Positions 1 to 6,034 of a DNA stretch of 35,265 nucleotides are shown here, one piece after another (the first letter of the stretch is position 1; every line of letters begins with the position of its first letter). The position numbers and the translations under genes are program-made. The DNA comes from CAZJBH01 sp964544485 (GTDB taxonomy: Bacteria; Patescibacteriota; Minisyncoccia; Portnoybacterales; UBA2143). The notes under the pieces are model-generated. The model did not search any database. It was not told where the DNA came from and was given only the letters and a program-made list of their open reading frames with translations. The DNA lies in contig CAZJBH010000004.1 of assembly GCA_964544485.1 (NCBI GenBank), forward strand, positions 1 through 35,265, given 5' to 3'.

Positions 1-1389
1 ATTTTGGCAAATACTCCAGTTTATGTGTCGGAAGAAAGAGGTTTTAATCCTCCCTTAGGCCTGCTCTATTTAGCAGGCTATTTAAAGAAGCATAGTCAGC
101 ATCAAGTTTTTGGATTAGATGCTCAGGTGGAAAAATTAACTTATGATGATTCTTTTAAACAAAAAATATTAGAAAATAATCCAGATTTGGTTGGAATAAC
201 TGTGATGACCTTTACTTTGATTGATGTTTTAAAAACAATTCAATTAATTAAAAGCGCGGAAAAAGAATTAAACAAGAAGATAAAGATTGTTTTAGGCGGT
301 CCGCATGTTCATTTGTTTCCTCAAGAAACAATTAATTTACCGGATGTTGATTATCTAATTAAGGGAGAGGGAGAAAAACCTTTTTTTGAATTATTAGAAG
401 CTTTAGAAAAGAATCAGGATATATCTCAAATTCCGGGCTTGGTTTTTAAACAAGATAATCAAATTATTGATAATCCAGTTAATCAATTAATTGATAATTT
501 AGATGAGATTCCTTTTCCAGATAGGGAGTTATTACCAATCAAAAAATACAATTCTGTTTTATCAAGCAATAGAATAGTAACAACTATGTTTAGCTCTCGA
601 GGTTGTCCTTTTCAGTGCGCTTTTTGCGATCGTCCTCATTTAGGCAAGAAATTTAGAGCTCGTTCAGCTCAAAGCGTGGTTGATGAAATGGAAGCTTGTT
701 TAAATTTAGGAATTCAAGAAATTTTAGTTTATGATGATACTTTTACAGTCAATAAACAAAGAACGCTTGATATTTGCAATGAGATTCTTAAAAGAAATTT
801 AAAATTTGTTTGGGATATTCGAGCCAGAGTAGATACAGTTGATGAAGAAGTTTTAAAGAAATTAAAACAGGCTGGCTGCGCTAGGATTCATTTTGGAGTA
901 GAAGCTGGAACTGAAAGAATCCTTAAAGTATTAAACAAAGGGATTCATTTAGATCAAGTTGAAAAAGCTTTTAAACAAGCTAAGAAAGCAGGGATTGAAA
1001 GATTAGCTTATTTCATGATTGGTTCGCCTGAAGAAACCAGAGAAGATATTCAAACAACTATTCAATTTGCTAAGAAGATAGATCCAAATTATGTTAATAT
1101 TTCTATCTTGACCCCTTATCCAGCTACTCAGATTTATCAGCGAGGGCTTCAAGAAAAAGTAATTCAGAATGATTATTGGAAAGAATTTGCTCGTCATCCA
1201 GAAAAAGGAGTTGTGGTTAAATATTGGGAGAAAGAGTTAAGCAGACAGGAATTATTTAAATTGTTAAATAAGTTTTATAAAGAGTTTTATGGCCGTCCTA
1301 AATATATTTTAAAAGAATTATTAAAAATCAAGTCAATTGGAGATTTGTTTAAAAAAATCAAAACTGGTTTTAAAATTTTATATAACTAA
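1..1389 (+). CDS. Radical SAM protein with N-terminal B12-binding domain (5' end outside window)
   Basis: Seen: the frame is open to base 1 (I-L-A-N-T-P-V-Y), so the TTG at 4 is probably not the true start and the N-terminus lies upstream. Numbering from that TTG, the first ~140 residues look like a cobalamin-binding Rossmann domain (GLLYLAGYL, VGITVMTFT, GGPHVHLFP). A CxxxCxxC 4Fe-4S cluster motif follows at C201, C205 and C208 (SSRGCPFQCAFCDRP). The later part is a radical SAM TIM barrel (DDTFTV, HFGVEAGTE, FMIGSPEET). Family knowledge: B12-dependent radical SAM enzymes of the BchE/HpnP type methylate or rearrange unactivated carbons, often in lipids or cofactors. The substrate cannot be told from sequence. 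The basic C-terminal tail (~residues 400-461) is typical of the class. A bidirectional terminator follows. Confidence 0.85.
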   Translation: MLANTPVYVSEERGFNPPLGLLYLAGYLKKHSQHQVFGLDAQVEKLTYDDSFKQKILENNPDLVGITVMTFTLIDVLKTIQLIKSAEKELNKKIKIVLGGPHVHLFPQETINLPDVDYLIKGEGEKPFFELLEALEKNQDISQIPGLVFKQDNQIIDNPVNQLIDNLDEIPFPDRELLPIKKYNSVLSSNRIVTTMFSSRGCPFQCAFCDRPHLGKKFRARSAQSVVDEMEACLNLGIQEILVYDDTFTVNKQRTLDICNEILKRNLKFVWDIRARVDTVDEEVLKKLKQAGCARIHFGVEAGTERILKVLNKGIHLDQVEKAFKQAKKAGIERLAYFMIGSPEETREDIQTTIQFAKKIDPNYVNISILTPYPATQIYQRGLQEKVIQNDYWKEFARHPEKGVVVKYWEKELSRQELFKLLNKFYKEFYGRPKYILKELLKIKSIGDLFKKIKTGFKILYN

Positions 1390-1412
1390 ATTGGTTTAAA
1401 GATATTTATTTA

Positions 1413-1435
1413 AAAAAGAGACTTAGTCTCTTTTT
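1413..1435. terminator. Bidirectional intrinsic terminator
   Basis: AAAAAGAGAC and GTCTCTTTTT form a 10-bp stem around a TTA loop. The A run on one side and T run on the other let it end both the plus-strand radical SAM gene and the converging GT2 gene. Confidence 0.75.
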
Positions 1436-1464
1436 ATTATGTATGATATTTTAAATTTTTAACC

Positions 1465-2322
1465 TTATTTTATGTGTCTTCTAATGGCGGCTATTTGATC
1501 GGCTAAAAGGCCGAAGAAAAATAGCATAATGGCACAGAATAGGAAAATTACAGTAATATCAGTAATATTAGTCTTGGTAATATCATAAATTAAGCTAACT
1601 AAAGCGGCTAGACCAAAAATAAAAGAAATCGGCAAAAAGATTCTTAAAGGGGAAAATAAAGTAATAATTCTTAAAATCAACATTAGAGTAACAAAAGCGT
1701 CTTTGGGTTTAACCGTGCTTTTGCCGTTTCTTTTATTGATTTTGATTGAGATATATTTAACATTAAAATTTTCTCTAAAAGCGGCCAGGGTAATGGTGGT
1801 AGATAAAGAAAACCCATTTGGCAGAATATGTTTAAATTTATTAAAAAGAGACTTATTAATTAAGCGTAATCCGGAATTCAAATCAGGAATTTTGTTTTGA
1901 ACTAAATATTCAGCCATCCAATGGAGAAATTTCTTGCCGGGTTGTCTTAAAAAAGGACCTTGGTATCCTTGTCTGGCTCCGATTATCATATCATAATCTT
2001 GGGTGTATTTTAATAATTCTGGAATATATTTTGGATTATGTTGATTATCTCCGCCATAAAAAAGAATCCAGTCGTATTTAGAATTTTTAACCCCGGTTTT
2101 TAAAGCGGCACCGTATCCCTTGTTATAGGGATGATTAATTAAATTAATCTTTTTTATTTTTTTTAAAATTTCTAAGGTTTGGTCAGTTGAACCGTCATTA
2201 ACTACAATAATTTCAGATTGGTAATCATTTGTTCGAAGATATTTTTTAAGATTAATTAAAACTTCCTTGATTGAGGATTCTTCGTTAAAGGCGGGGATAA
2301 TAATTGAGAAAGATTGTTCCAT
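1465..2322 (-). CDS. GT2 glycosyltransferase, dolichol/polyprenyl-phosphate sugar synthase type
   Basis: 285 aa. The N-terminal GT-A fold shows SIIIPAFNEE (~6-15), VVNDGSTDQT (~40-49, nucleotide-sugar Asp at 43) and GLRLINKSLF. Two membrane segments lie near the C-terminus (~205-235 and 255-275), as in DPM1/GtrB-like enzymes that charge a polyprenyl phosphate with a sugar. Odd point: the usual DAD/DxD metal motif before QH reads YGGDNQH (89-95), so the first Asp is Gly while D92 is kept. The start codon lies one base after the duplicated sulfotransferase gene end (see the repeat at 2324-2362), with no clear ribosome site. This suggests it was once the third gene of the sugar transferase-sulfotransferase operon and was coupled to it. 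Likely role: supplying lipid-linked sugar for envelope glycan. Confidence 0.85.
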   Translation of the reverse strand: MEQSFSIIIPAFNEESSIKEVLINLKKYLRTNDYQSEIIVVNDGSTDQTLEILKKIKKINLINHPYNKGYGAALKTGVKNSKYDWILFYGGDNQHNPKYIPELLKYTQDYDMIIGARQGYQGPFLRQPGKKFLHWMAEYLVQNKIPDLNSGLRLINKSLFNKFKHILPNGFSLSTTITLAAFRENFNVKYISIKINKRNGKSTVKPKDAFVTLMLILRIITLFSPLRIFLPISFIFGLAALVSLIYDITKTNITDITVIFLFCAIMLFFFGLLADQIAAIRRHIK

Positions 2323-2323
2323 A

Positions 2324-2362
2324 TTATTGCCAAAAGCTTAAATCGCGCTGGATTAGTTATTC
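2324..2362 (-). repeat. Duplicated 3' end of sulfotransferase gene (copy 2, direct repeat)
   Basis: The first 27 bases (2324-2350) are identical to 3781-3807, and 36 of 39 bases match over 2324-2362. On the minus strand it still encodes the sulfotransferase tail LIQRDLSFWQ and its stop. Two of the three differences are synonymous (ATT/ATC, CTG/CTA). The third turns a Lys codon into the TAA that ends abiEii. Together with copy 1 it brackets the abiE module exactly. Confidence 0.9.
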
Positions 2363-3052
2363 CTTGCTTTCGATGCGGGCTTTTAATAAAAAGATGGTTT
2401 CTGATTTTAACTTTGCTCTTGCCCAATCTTTCTGCGAATCAGTTAATGATTCTCCTAATCCGACTAATAAATTACGGTCTTTCATTTTCTCTATTTCTTG
2501 GACGCATTTTTGCAACGCTTCCTTAAACGAAACGCCAGAACGTTTTTCCACAATTTCTTTGTTAATTGGCCAGTTATTTTTCAAAAAATACCAGATATCA
2601 TAAATATCCCGGCTGGTTTTACCGACTCGTTCCAACATAGCCATTAATTTATGAGCAAACATATCTTCTTGTACCATTACTAACATAGAGATGCCTAATA
2701 ATGTCTTTACTTCATATCTTGAGCCAAAATTCCGTCTGTTAATTTCAATTTTGATATTCTGCGACTTGGTGTCATAGGAAATAATGTTTAATAGGTTAAA
2801 TCTTTTGATTCTGGAATCAATCACTTTGCCGTAGTCCTCGGCTATTTTCTGAATTTTATCAAAAACTATCTGTTGTTTGCTTTCATCCAATAAGTCAAAG
2901 TCCAAATCAAAAGAATCTCTGTTTAAGCCATAGAACAAATGAGCGGCGGTTCCGCCCTTAAAACCTAAATGAGGCGAAATAGAGGTGTTGGAATAGATGT
3001 CTTTTAATATCTGCAATAAGATATTTTTGTGTTTAGCATAATTTACTGTCAT
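2357..3052 (-). CDS. AbiEii/AbiGii-family nucleotidyltransferase toxin
   Basis: 231 aa from the ATG at 3052 (MTVNYAKHKN). Family marks: GFKGGTAAH (~29-37) with FDLDFDLL shortly after, the GG(S/T) plus DxD nucleotidyltransferase core, then KIEINRR and the closing QEDMFAHKLMAML...RDIYDIWYF segment with the conserved K and RDxxD. Family knowledge: AbiEii is the toxin of type IV toxin-antitoxin systems that halt growth, for example during phage infection, probably by NTP-dependent modification of tRNA or other RNA. The frame stays open to an upstream ATG at 3130, but those extra 26 residues come mostly from the GC-rich palindromic element at 3071-3119, so the shorter start is preferred. It overlaps the antitoxin gene by 20 bp. 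The stop lies inside the duplicated sulfotransferase end. Confidence 0.85.
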   Translation of the reverse strand: MTVNYAKHKNILLQILKDIYSNTSISPHLGFKGGTAAHLFYGLNRDSFDLDFDLLDESKQQIVFDKIQKIAEDYGKVIDSRIKRFNLLNIISYDTKSQNIKIEINRRNFGSRYEVKTLLGISMLVMVQEDMFAHKLMAMLERVGKTSRDIYDIWYFLKNNWPINKEIVEKRSGVSFKEALQKCVQEIEKMKDRNLLVGLGESLTDSQKDWARAKLKSETIFLLKARIESKE

Positions 3053-3692
3053 ATGTTTTATATTCTTTTTCGCCAGAGGCGCCGTGCCCGCCGGCAGGCA
3101 GGGATCCGCCTTGGGCGGAAAAATAAGCATTAACTTTTTTCTTCATTCGCTTGTTATTGTAAATCGGTAAAATCTCAAAAACCTTATCCCAATCTAAACC
3201 ATTCAAATTATCAAAATGATAATCTTTGCTGATATAGATTCTGTCTAAAAAAGCTCTTTCCTTTGTGGCAATAGCCGCATTATTGTTTTGCTCAACCCCA
3301 ACAGTATTGCTTAAAACATAATCTTTCATGCGGATATAAGATATATTTTGCTCGTCTACTTTAATTTCTCTGGTGATATAAGAAGCGACAAAAATAGAAT
3401 TGTATTTTTGAAAGTTTACGCCTTCTCGGGTTAAAACTGTTTCAAAGCTGATATAAGAGGGGGTGTAGATTCTGGTAGCCAATTCTAACGGATTATAGTT
3501 TTTGTCTTTAGCGTAAAAACCGCGTCGCAATCTGACTAACTTTCCAATTTTGACATATCTTTTTAACCTATCTGTTATGATTGAATTATCGTTTTCATTC
3601 CATAATAAAGCCACATCTTTAATAGAAAAGATGGTTTTGGGAGATCTTAACAAGATTTCTAAATATTCGCCTTTTGTTGGTTTTTTATCCAT
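3033..3692 (-). CDS. AbiEi-family antitoxin (winged-helix transcriptional regulator)
   Basis: 219 aa. The N-terminal winged helix (~1-65: TIFSIKDVALLW, RLKRYVKIGKLVRLRRGFYA) and the central AbiEi_4-type domain (YTPSYISFETVL, later ATKERAFLDRIY) match the antitoxin partner of AbiEii. Family knowledge: AbiEi represses its own promoter and blocks the toxin without binding it stably. The last ~27 residues (AQGGSLPAGGHGASGEK and on) are encoded by the GC-rich palindromic element and do not look like the family, so the natural end was probably nearer KKVNAYF. A strong promoter lies 40 bp upstream; there is no Shine-Dalgarno site before the ATG. This module is independent of the flanking glycan operon. 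Confidence 0.85.
   Translation of the reverse strand: MDKKPTKGEYLEILLRSPKTIFSIKDVALLWNENDNSIITDRLKRYVKIGKLVRLRRGFYAKDKNYNPLELATRIYTPSYISFETVLTREGVNFQKYNSIFVASYITREIKVDEQNISYIRMKDYVLSNTVGVEQNNNAAIATKERAFLDRIYISKDYHFDNLNGLDWDKVFEILPIYNNKRMKKKVNAYFSAQGGSLPAGGHGASGEKEYKTYDSKLC
3071..3119. repeat. GC-rich palindromic (REP-like) element in the abiEi/abiEii junction
   Basis: A ~49-bp block, mostly G+C in AT-rich surroundings, can fold into up to three adjacent hairpins: CGCC-AGA-GGCG (3071-3081), an imperfect one centred on GCCGGC (~3088-3100), and TCCGCC-TTG-GGCGGA (3105-3119). It is translated in both overlapping genes (LPAG in each frame). From memory, similar LPAG/LPAGRQA-coding palindromes are scattered in Parcubacteria genomes; only this copy is in the window. 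Confidence 0.6.
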
Positions 3693-3732
3693 ATATTTAC
3701 TAATAAGGGTAATTAAATCCTTTTCCAGTTGA

Positions 3733-3762
3733 ATTATAACAAAGATAATATTAAATTGTAAA
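3733..3762 (-). promoter_or_regulatory. Promoter of the abiE module
   Basis: On the minus strand: -35 TTTACA (3762-3757), 18-bp spacer, perfect -10 TATAAT (3738-3733) preceded by TGT (extended -10). Predicted transcript start near 3726, about 33 nt ahead of abiEi. It lies inside the duplicated unit, so the module carries its own promoter. Confidence 0.6.
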
Positions 3763-3780
3763 TAGATAAGGACTGTCTTT

Positions 3781-3819
3781 TTATTGCCAAAAGCTTAAAT
3801 CGCGCTGAATCAGTTTTTC
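3781..3819 (-). repeat. 3' end of sulfotransferase gene (copy 1, direct repeat)
   Basis: This is the true end of the sulfotransferase gene; it matches 2324-2362 at 36 of 39 positions, with 27 identical bases starting at the stop codon. Repeat-to-repeat distance is 1457 bp and the enclosed DNA holds only the abiE pair and its promoter. Confidence 0.9.
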
Positions 3820-4629
3820 TAATTCCTTTATATCCTCTCTATAATATTCTTGCAAGTAGTTTCTAGTTTTAGGATTTAATTCAGGTTTTTGTTTTAATTC
3901 TTTTCTATTTAATTTATTAATTGAATTAAGCAATTTTTTAAAGCCGAGTTTTTTTAATAATTTTTTTAATTTTAATCCTTGCTGAGTATTTTCCATTTTT
4001 TTAATCATTTGTCCGGTTTTTCTTTTAAATCCAGGACAGCGATATCCTTGGGAAGGATTTTCTTTTCGATTAATTGCGTTCGGAATAAAATCATTATCTA
4101 CTTCTAGGAATTGGTAAATCTTTTGAATAAATTTCAAAGGATTTTTTTGAATATCTTCATAAATTAAAATTAAAATATTTTCTTGAGCAAAAAGAGCTAA
4201 ATATTTTTTTAAATATTTGGCGTAGAGCCCGCGTTCTAAATTCTCTGGATTTCTTTTGATTGTTTCTTCAAATGAGCCAATGCTTTGGTCAAAGCCAAAA
4301 ACTGAAAGGTAATTTGAAAAAGCTCGATCAATCGGATTTCTTAAACAAGCGATTAATTTAACATTTGGAAAAGTATTTTTGATTTGTTGAGCTGCGTTTT
4401 CTGTAATTAAATATCCAGCGTCAAATTCTCCTTTAATTTGGTTTTTTTTACAATCAAAATGTTTTTGATACCAGTCTAATCCAAATTTGTATTTATCTGT
4501 GTCAAAAAAATGAATTTCTTTGGGAGAGGATAAGCAAATTTGCGGATGTTCTTTTAAACATTTAGCAATCCAGGTAGTGCCGCATCTTTGCGCGCCAATC
4601 CCTAAAAAATCAATTTTAAAATTATTCAT
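3781..4629 (-). CDS. PAPS-dependent sulfotransferase
   Basis: 282 aa, the normal size for a sulfotransferase domain. The 5'-phosphosulfate loop is visible at GIGAQRCGTTWIAKCL (~11-26), followed by HPQICLSSPKEIHFFD. The 3'-phosphate motif is RNPIDRAFSNYLS (~97-109). The C-terminal half is basic. Family knowledge: it moves sulfate from PAPS to a hydroxyl or amine of a glycan, lipid or small molecule. It starts 12 bp after the sugar transferase gene stops, so it is likely co-transcribed and may sulfate the envelope polysaccharide. A PAPS-forming kinase gene (cysC) is at 19541. The last codons are duplicated downstream of abiE. The acceptor is unknown. Confidence 0.85.
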   Translation of the reverse strand: MNNFKIDFLGIGAQRCGTTWIAKCLKEHPQICLSSPKEIHFFDTDKYKFGLDWYQKHFDCKKNQIKGEFDAGYLITENAAQQIKNTFPNVKLIACLRNPIDRAFSNYLSVFGFDQSIGSFEETIKRNPENLERGLYAKYLKKYLALFAQENILILIYEDIQKNPLKFIQKIYQFLEVDNDFIPNAINRKENPSQGYRCPGFKRKTGQMIKKMENTQQGLKLKKLLKKLGFKKLLNSINKLNRKELKQKPELNPKTRNYLQEYYREDIKELEKLIQRDLSFWQ

Positions 4630-4641
4630 ATAACTTAAGAT

Positions 4642-5973
4642 TTACCTTCCACCGGCCTGAAGCACGATTTTAATTGTTCGCAGAATAATGCTTACATCTA
4701 AGACAAAAGAGCGGTGTTTAATGTAATAGAGTTCGTATTGGAGTTTTTCAATACTGTCTTCAACCGAAGCTCCATAATGAAAATTAACTTGAGCCCAGCC
4801 GGTTAATCCGGGCCGAACAATATGCCGAATTTGATAATATGGAATTTCTTTTTCTAGTTGCTGGACAAATTCAATTCTTTCTGGTCGGGGACCGATAAAA
4901 CTCATTTGTCCGACTAAAATATTCCAAAGCTGAGGAAGCTCGTCTAATCTGCTTTTTCTTAAAAATTTGCCAACTTTAGTAATTCTATGGTCCTGATCTT
5001 GCGCCCATTTAACTCCGTCTGCTTCAGCTGATTGAATCATGGTTCTGAATTTAATTACTTTGAAGATTTCTCCGTCTAAGCCGATTCTGCGCTGGGTATA
5101 GAAAATAGGACCGCGGGAATCTATTTTAATCGCTGGGACAATGAAAATGTATAAAAGCAAACTAATTAGACCGGCAATCAAAGCGCCGATCATATCCAAG
5201 ATTCTTTTAGCGGCTTCATAAAAGTTCTTTTGGCTTTCAGTCAGATTTTCTAAAAACCAGATTTCTCCAATTGAGGAAATTGGAACTTTGCCAAGCATTT
5301 TTTCATAAAAAGAAGGCAAGTCGCTAAAATGAATTTTTAACGGCAAGCATTGGTAAAGGCTATGGACTAATCTTTGATCTTGATGCGGATCAATCGCAGT
5401 CACAATCGTTTTAATATTTTCCTTGGTGGCCATTTCTAAAATATCAAAAGGGGTTTTAATGTCTTGAGGCTTAATTTGTTTAATTACTCGGTAGCCTAAT
5501 TGCGGATTTTCTTTAATCATTTGGGTTAAGTATTTTATTTCTTTACCGCTGCCAATAATTAAAAGATTGCTAATCCAGGTTGAGCTTTTGATTAAATAGT
5601 TATATAATTGTCTCCAAGCAGAGAATAGAATCGCAATGATTCCAATATCTAAGAAAAGATTAGTTTTTGGAGTAATGCTGAAATACGGAATGAAATAGAA
5701 AAAAGTAATTGCTAAAGCAATATTAATAACAAAAGATTGGAGAACAGTTGAATAGAATTTTAATCCGTTTCTGGCTGAAGTAAATTCGTATAAGCCGGCA
5801 ATATAGAAAATGGTTATCCAGGCAAGATAAAGAATGGTAAACGGCCAAAAATGCTGTTCCCATCTTTCAGCAACTGCTTCTCCTCCGTAACGGATAAATA
5901 AAGCGATGAATAAGGATAAATAGAAAACCGCCAGGTCTCCTAAAAATAGAGTTATTTTTTTAAAATTAGGCAT
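4642..5973 (-). CDS. Polyprenyl glycosylphosphotransferase (initiating sugar transferase, WcaJ/EpsL type)
   Basis: 443 aa. Four N-terminal membrane helices (~8-125) are followed by a Rossmann-like CoA-binding-type domain (LLIIGSGKE, ~138-220) and a fifth membrane segment at ~260-280 (ILDMIGALIAGLISLLLYIF). The catalytic bacterial sugar transferase domain comes last: KFRTMIQSAEADG, RKSRLDELPQLWNIL (catalytic Asp-Glu), MSFIGPRPER and RPGLTGWAQVNF. Family knowledge: it transfers a sugar-1-phosphate from a UDP-sugar to undecaprenyl phosphate, the first committed step of exopolysaccharide, capsule or O-antigen synthesis. It is first in the minus-strand operon with the sulfotransferase and (before the abiE insertion) the GT2 gene. 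It is divergent from the Wzy-like gene, sharing a 61-bp promoter region. Confidence 0.92.
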   Translation of the reverse strand: MPNFKKITLFLGDLAVFYLSLFIALFIRYGGEAVAERWEQHFWPFTILYLAWITIFYIAGLYEFTSARNGLKFYSTVLQSFVINIALAITFFYFIPYFSITPKTNLFLDIGIIAILFSAWRQLYNYLIKSSTWISNLLIIGSGKEIKYLTQMIKENPQLGYRVIKQIKPQDIKTPFDILEMATKENIKTIVTAIDPHQDQRLVHSLYQCLPLKIHFSDLPSFYEKMLGKVPISSIGEIWFLENLTESQKNFYEAAKRILDMIGALIAGLISLLLYIFIVPAIKIDSRGPIFYTQRRIGLDGEIFKVIKFRTMIQSAEADGVKWAQDQDHRITKVGKFLRKSRLDELPQLWNILVGQMSFIGPRPERIEFVQQLEKEIPYYQIRHIVRPGLTGWAQVNFHYGASVEDSIEKLQYELYYIKHRSFVLDVSIILRTIKIVLQAGGR

Positions 5974-5980
5974 ATAATTT

Positions 5981-6025
5981 ATAATATCATCTTAGCTTGA
6001 TAAATCAAGCAAAATCAATTAAAAT
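5981..6025. promoter_or_regulatory. Divergent promoters sharing a palindrome (GCTTGATAAATCAAGC)
   Basis: Plus strand: -35 TTGATA (5998-6003), 16-bp spacer, -10 TAAAAT (6020-6025), start near 6032. Minus strand: -35 TTGATT (6008-6003), 16-bp spacer, -10 TATTAT (5986-5981), start near 5974. Both transcripts would begin at or just before their ATG (leaderless). The 7-bp-arm palindrome at 5995-6010 covers both -35 boxes and could be an operator. Promoter calls are by eye. Confidence 0.4.
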
Positions 6026-6034
6026 TAAATTATT

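Noticed and set aside
1003..1197. Minus-strand and alternative-frame open frames inside large genes (for example within 10350-16706 and 24762-26219)
   Set aside because: They lie opposite or within well-supported genes and lack ribosome sites and family marks.
3053..3130. Longer AbiEii start at the ATG at 3130
   Set aside because: The added residues come mostly from the GC-rich repeat and do not resemble the family; the ATG at 3052 gives the usual N-terminus.
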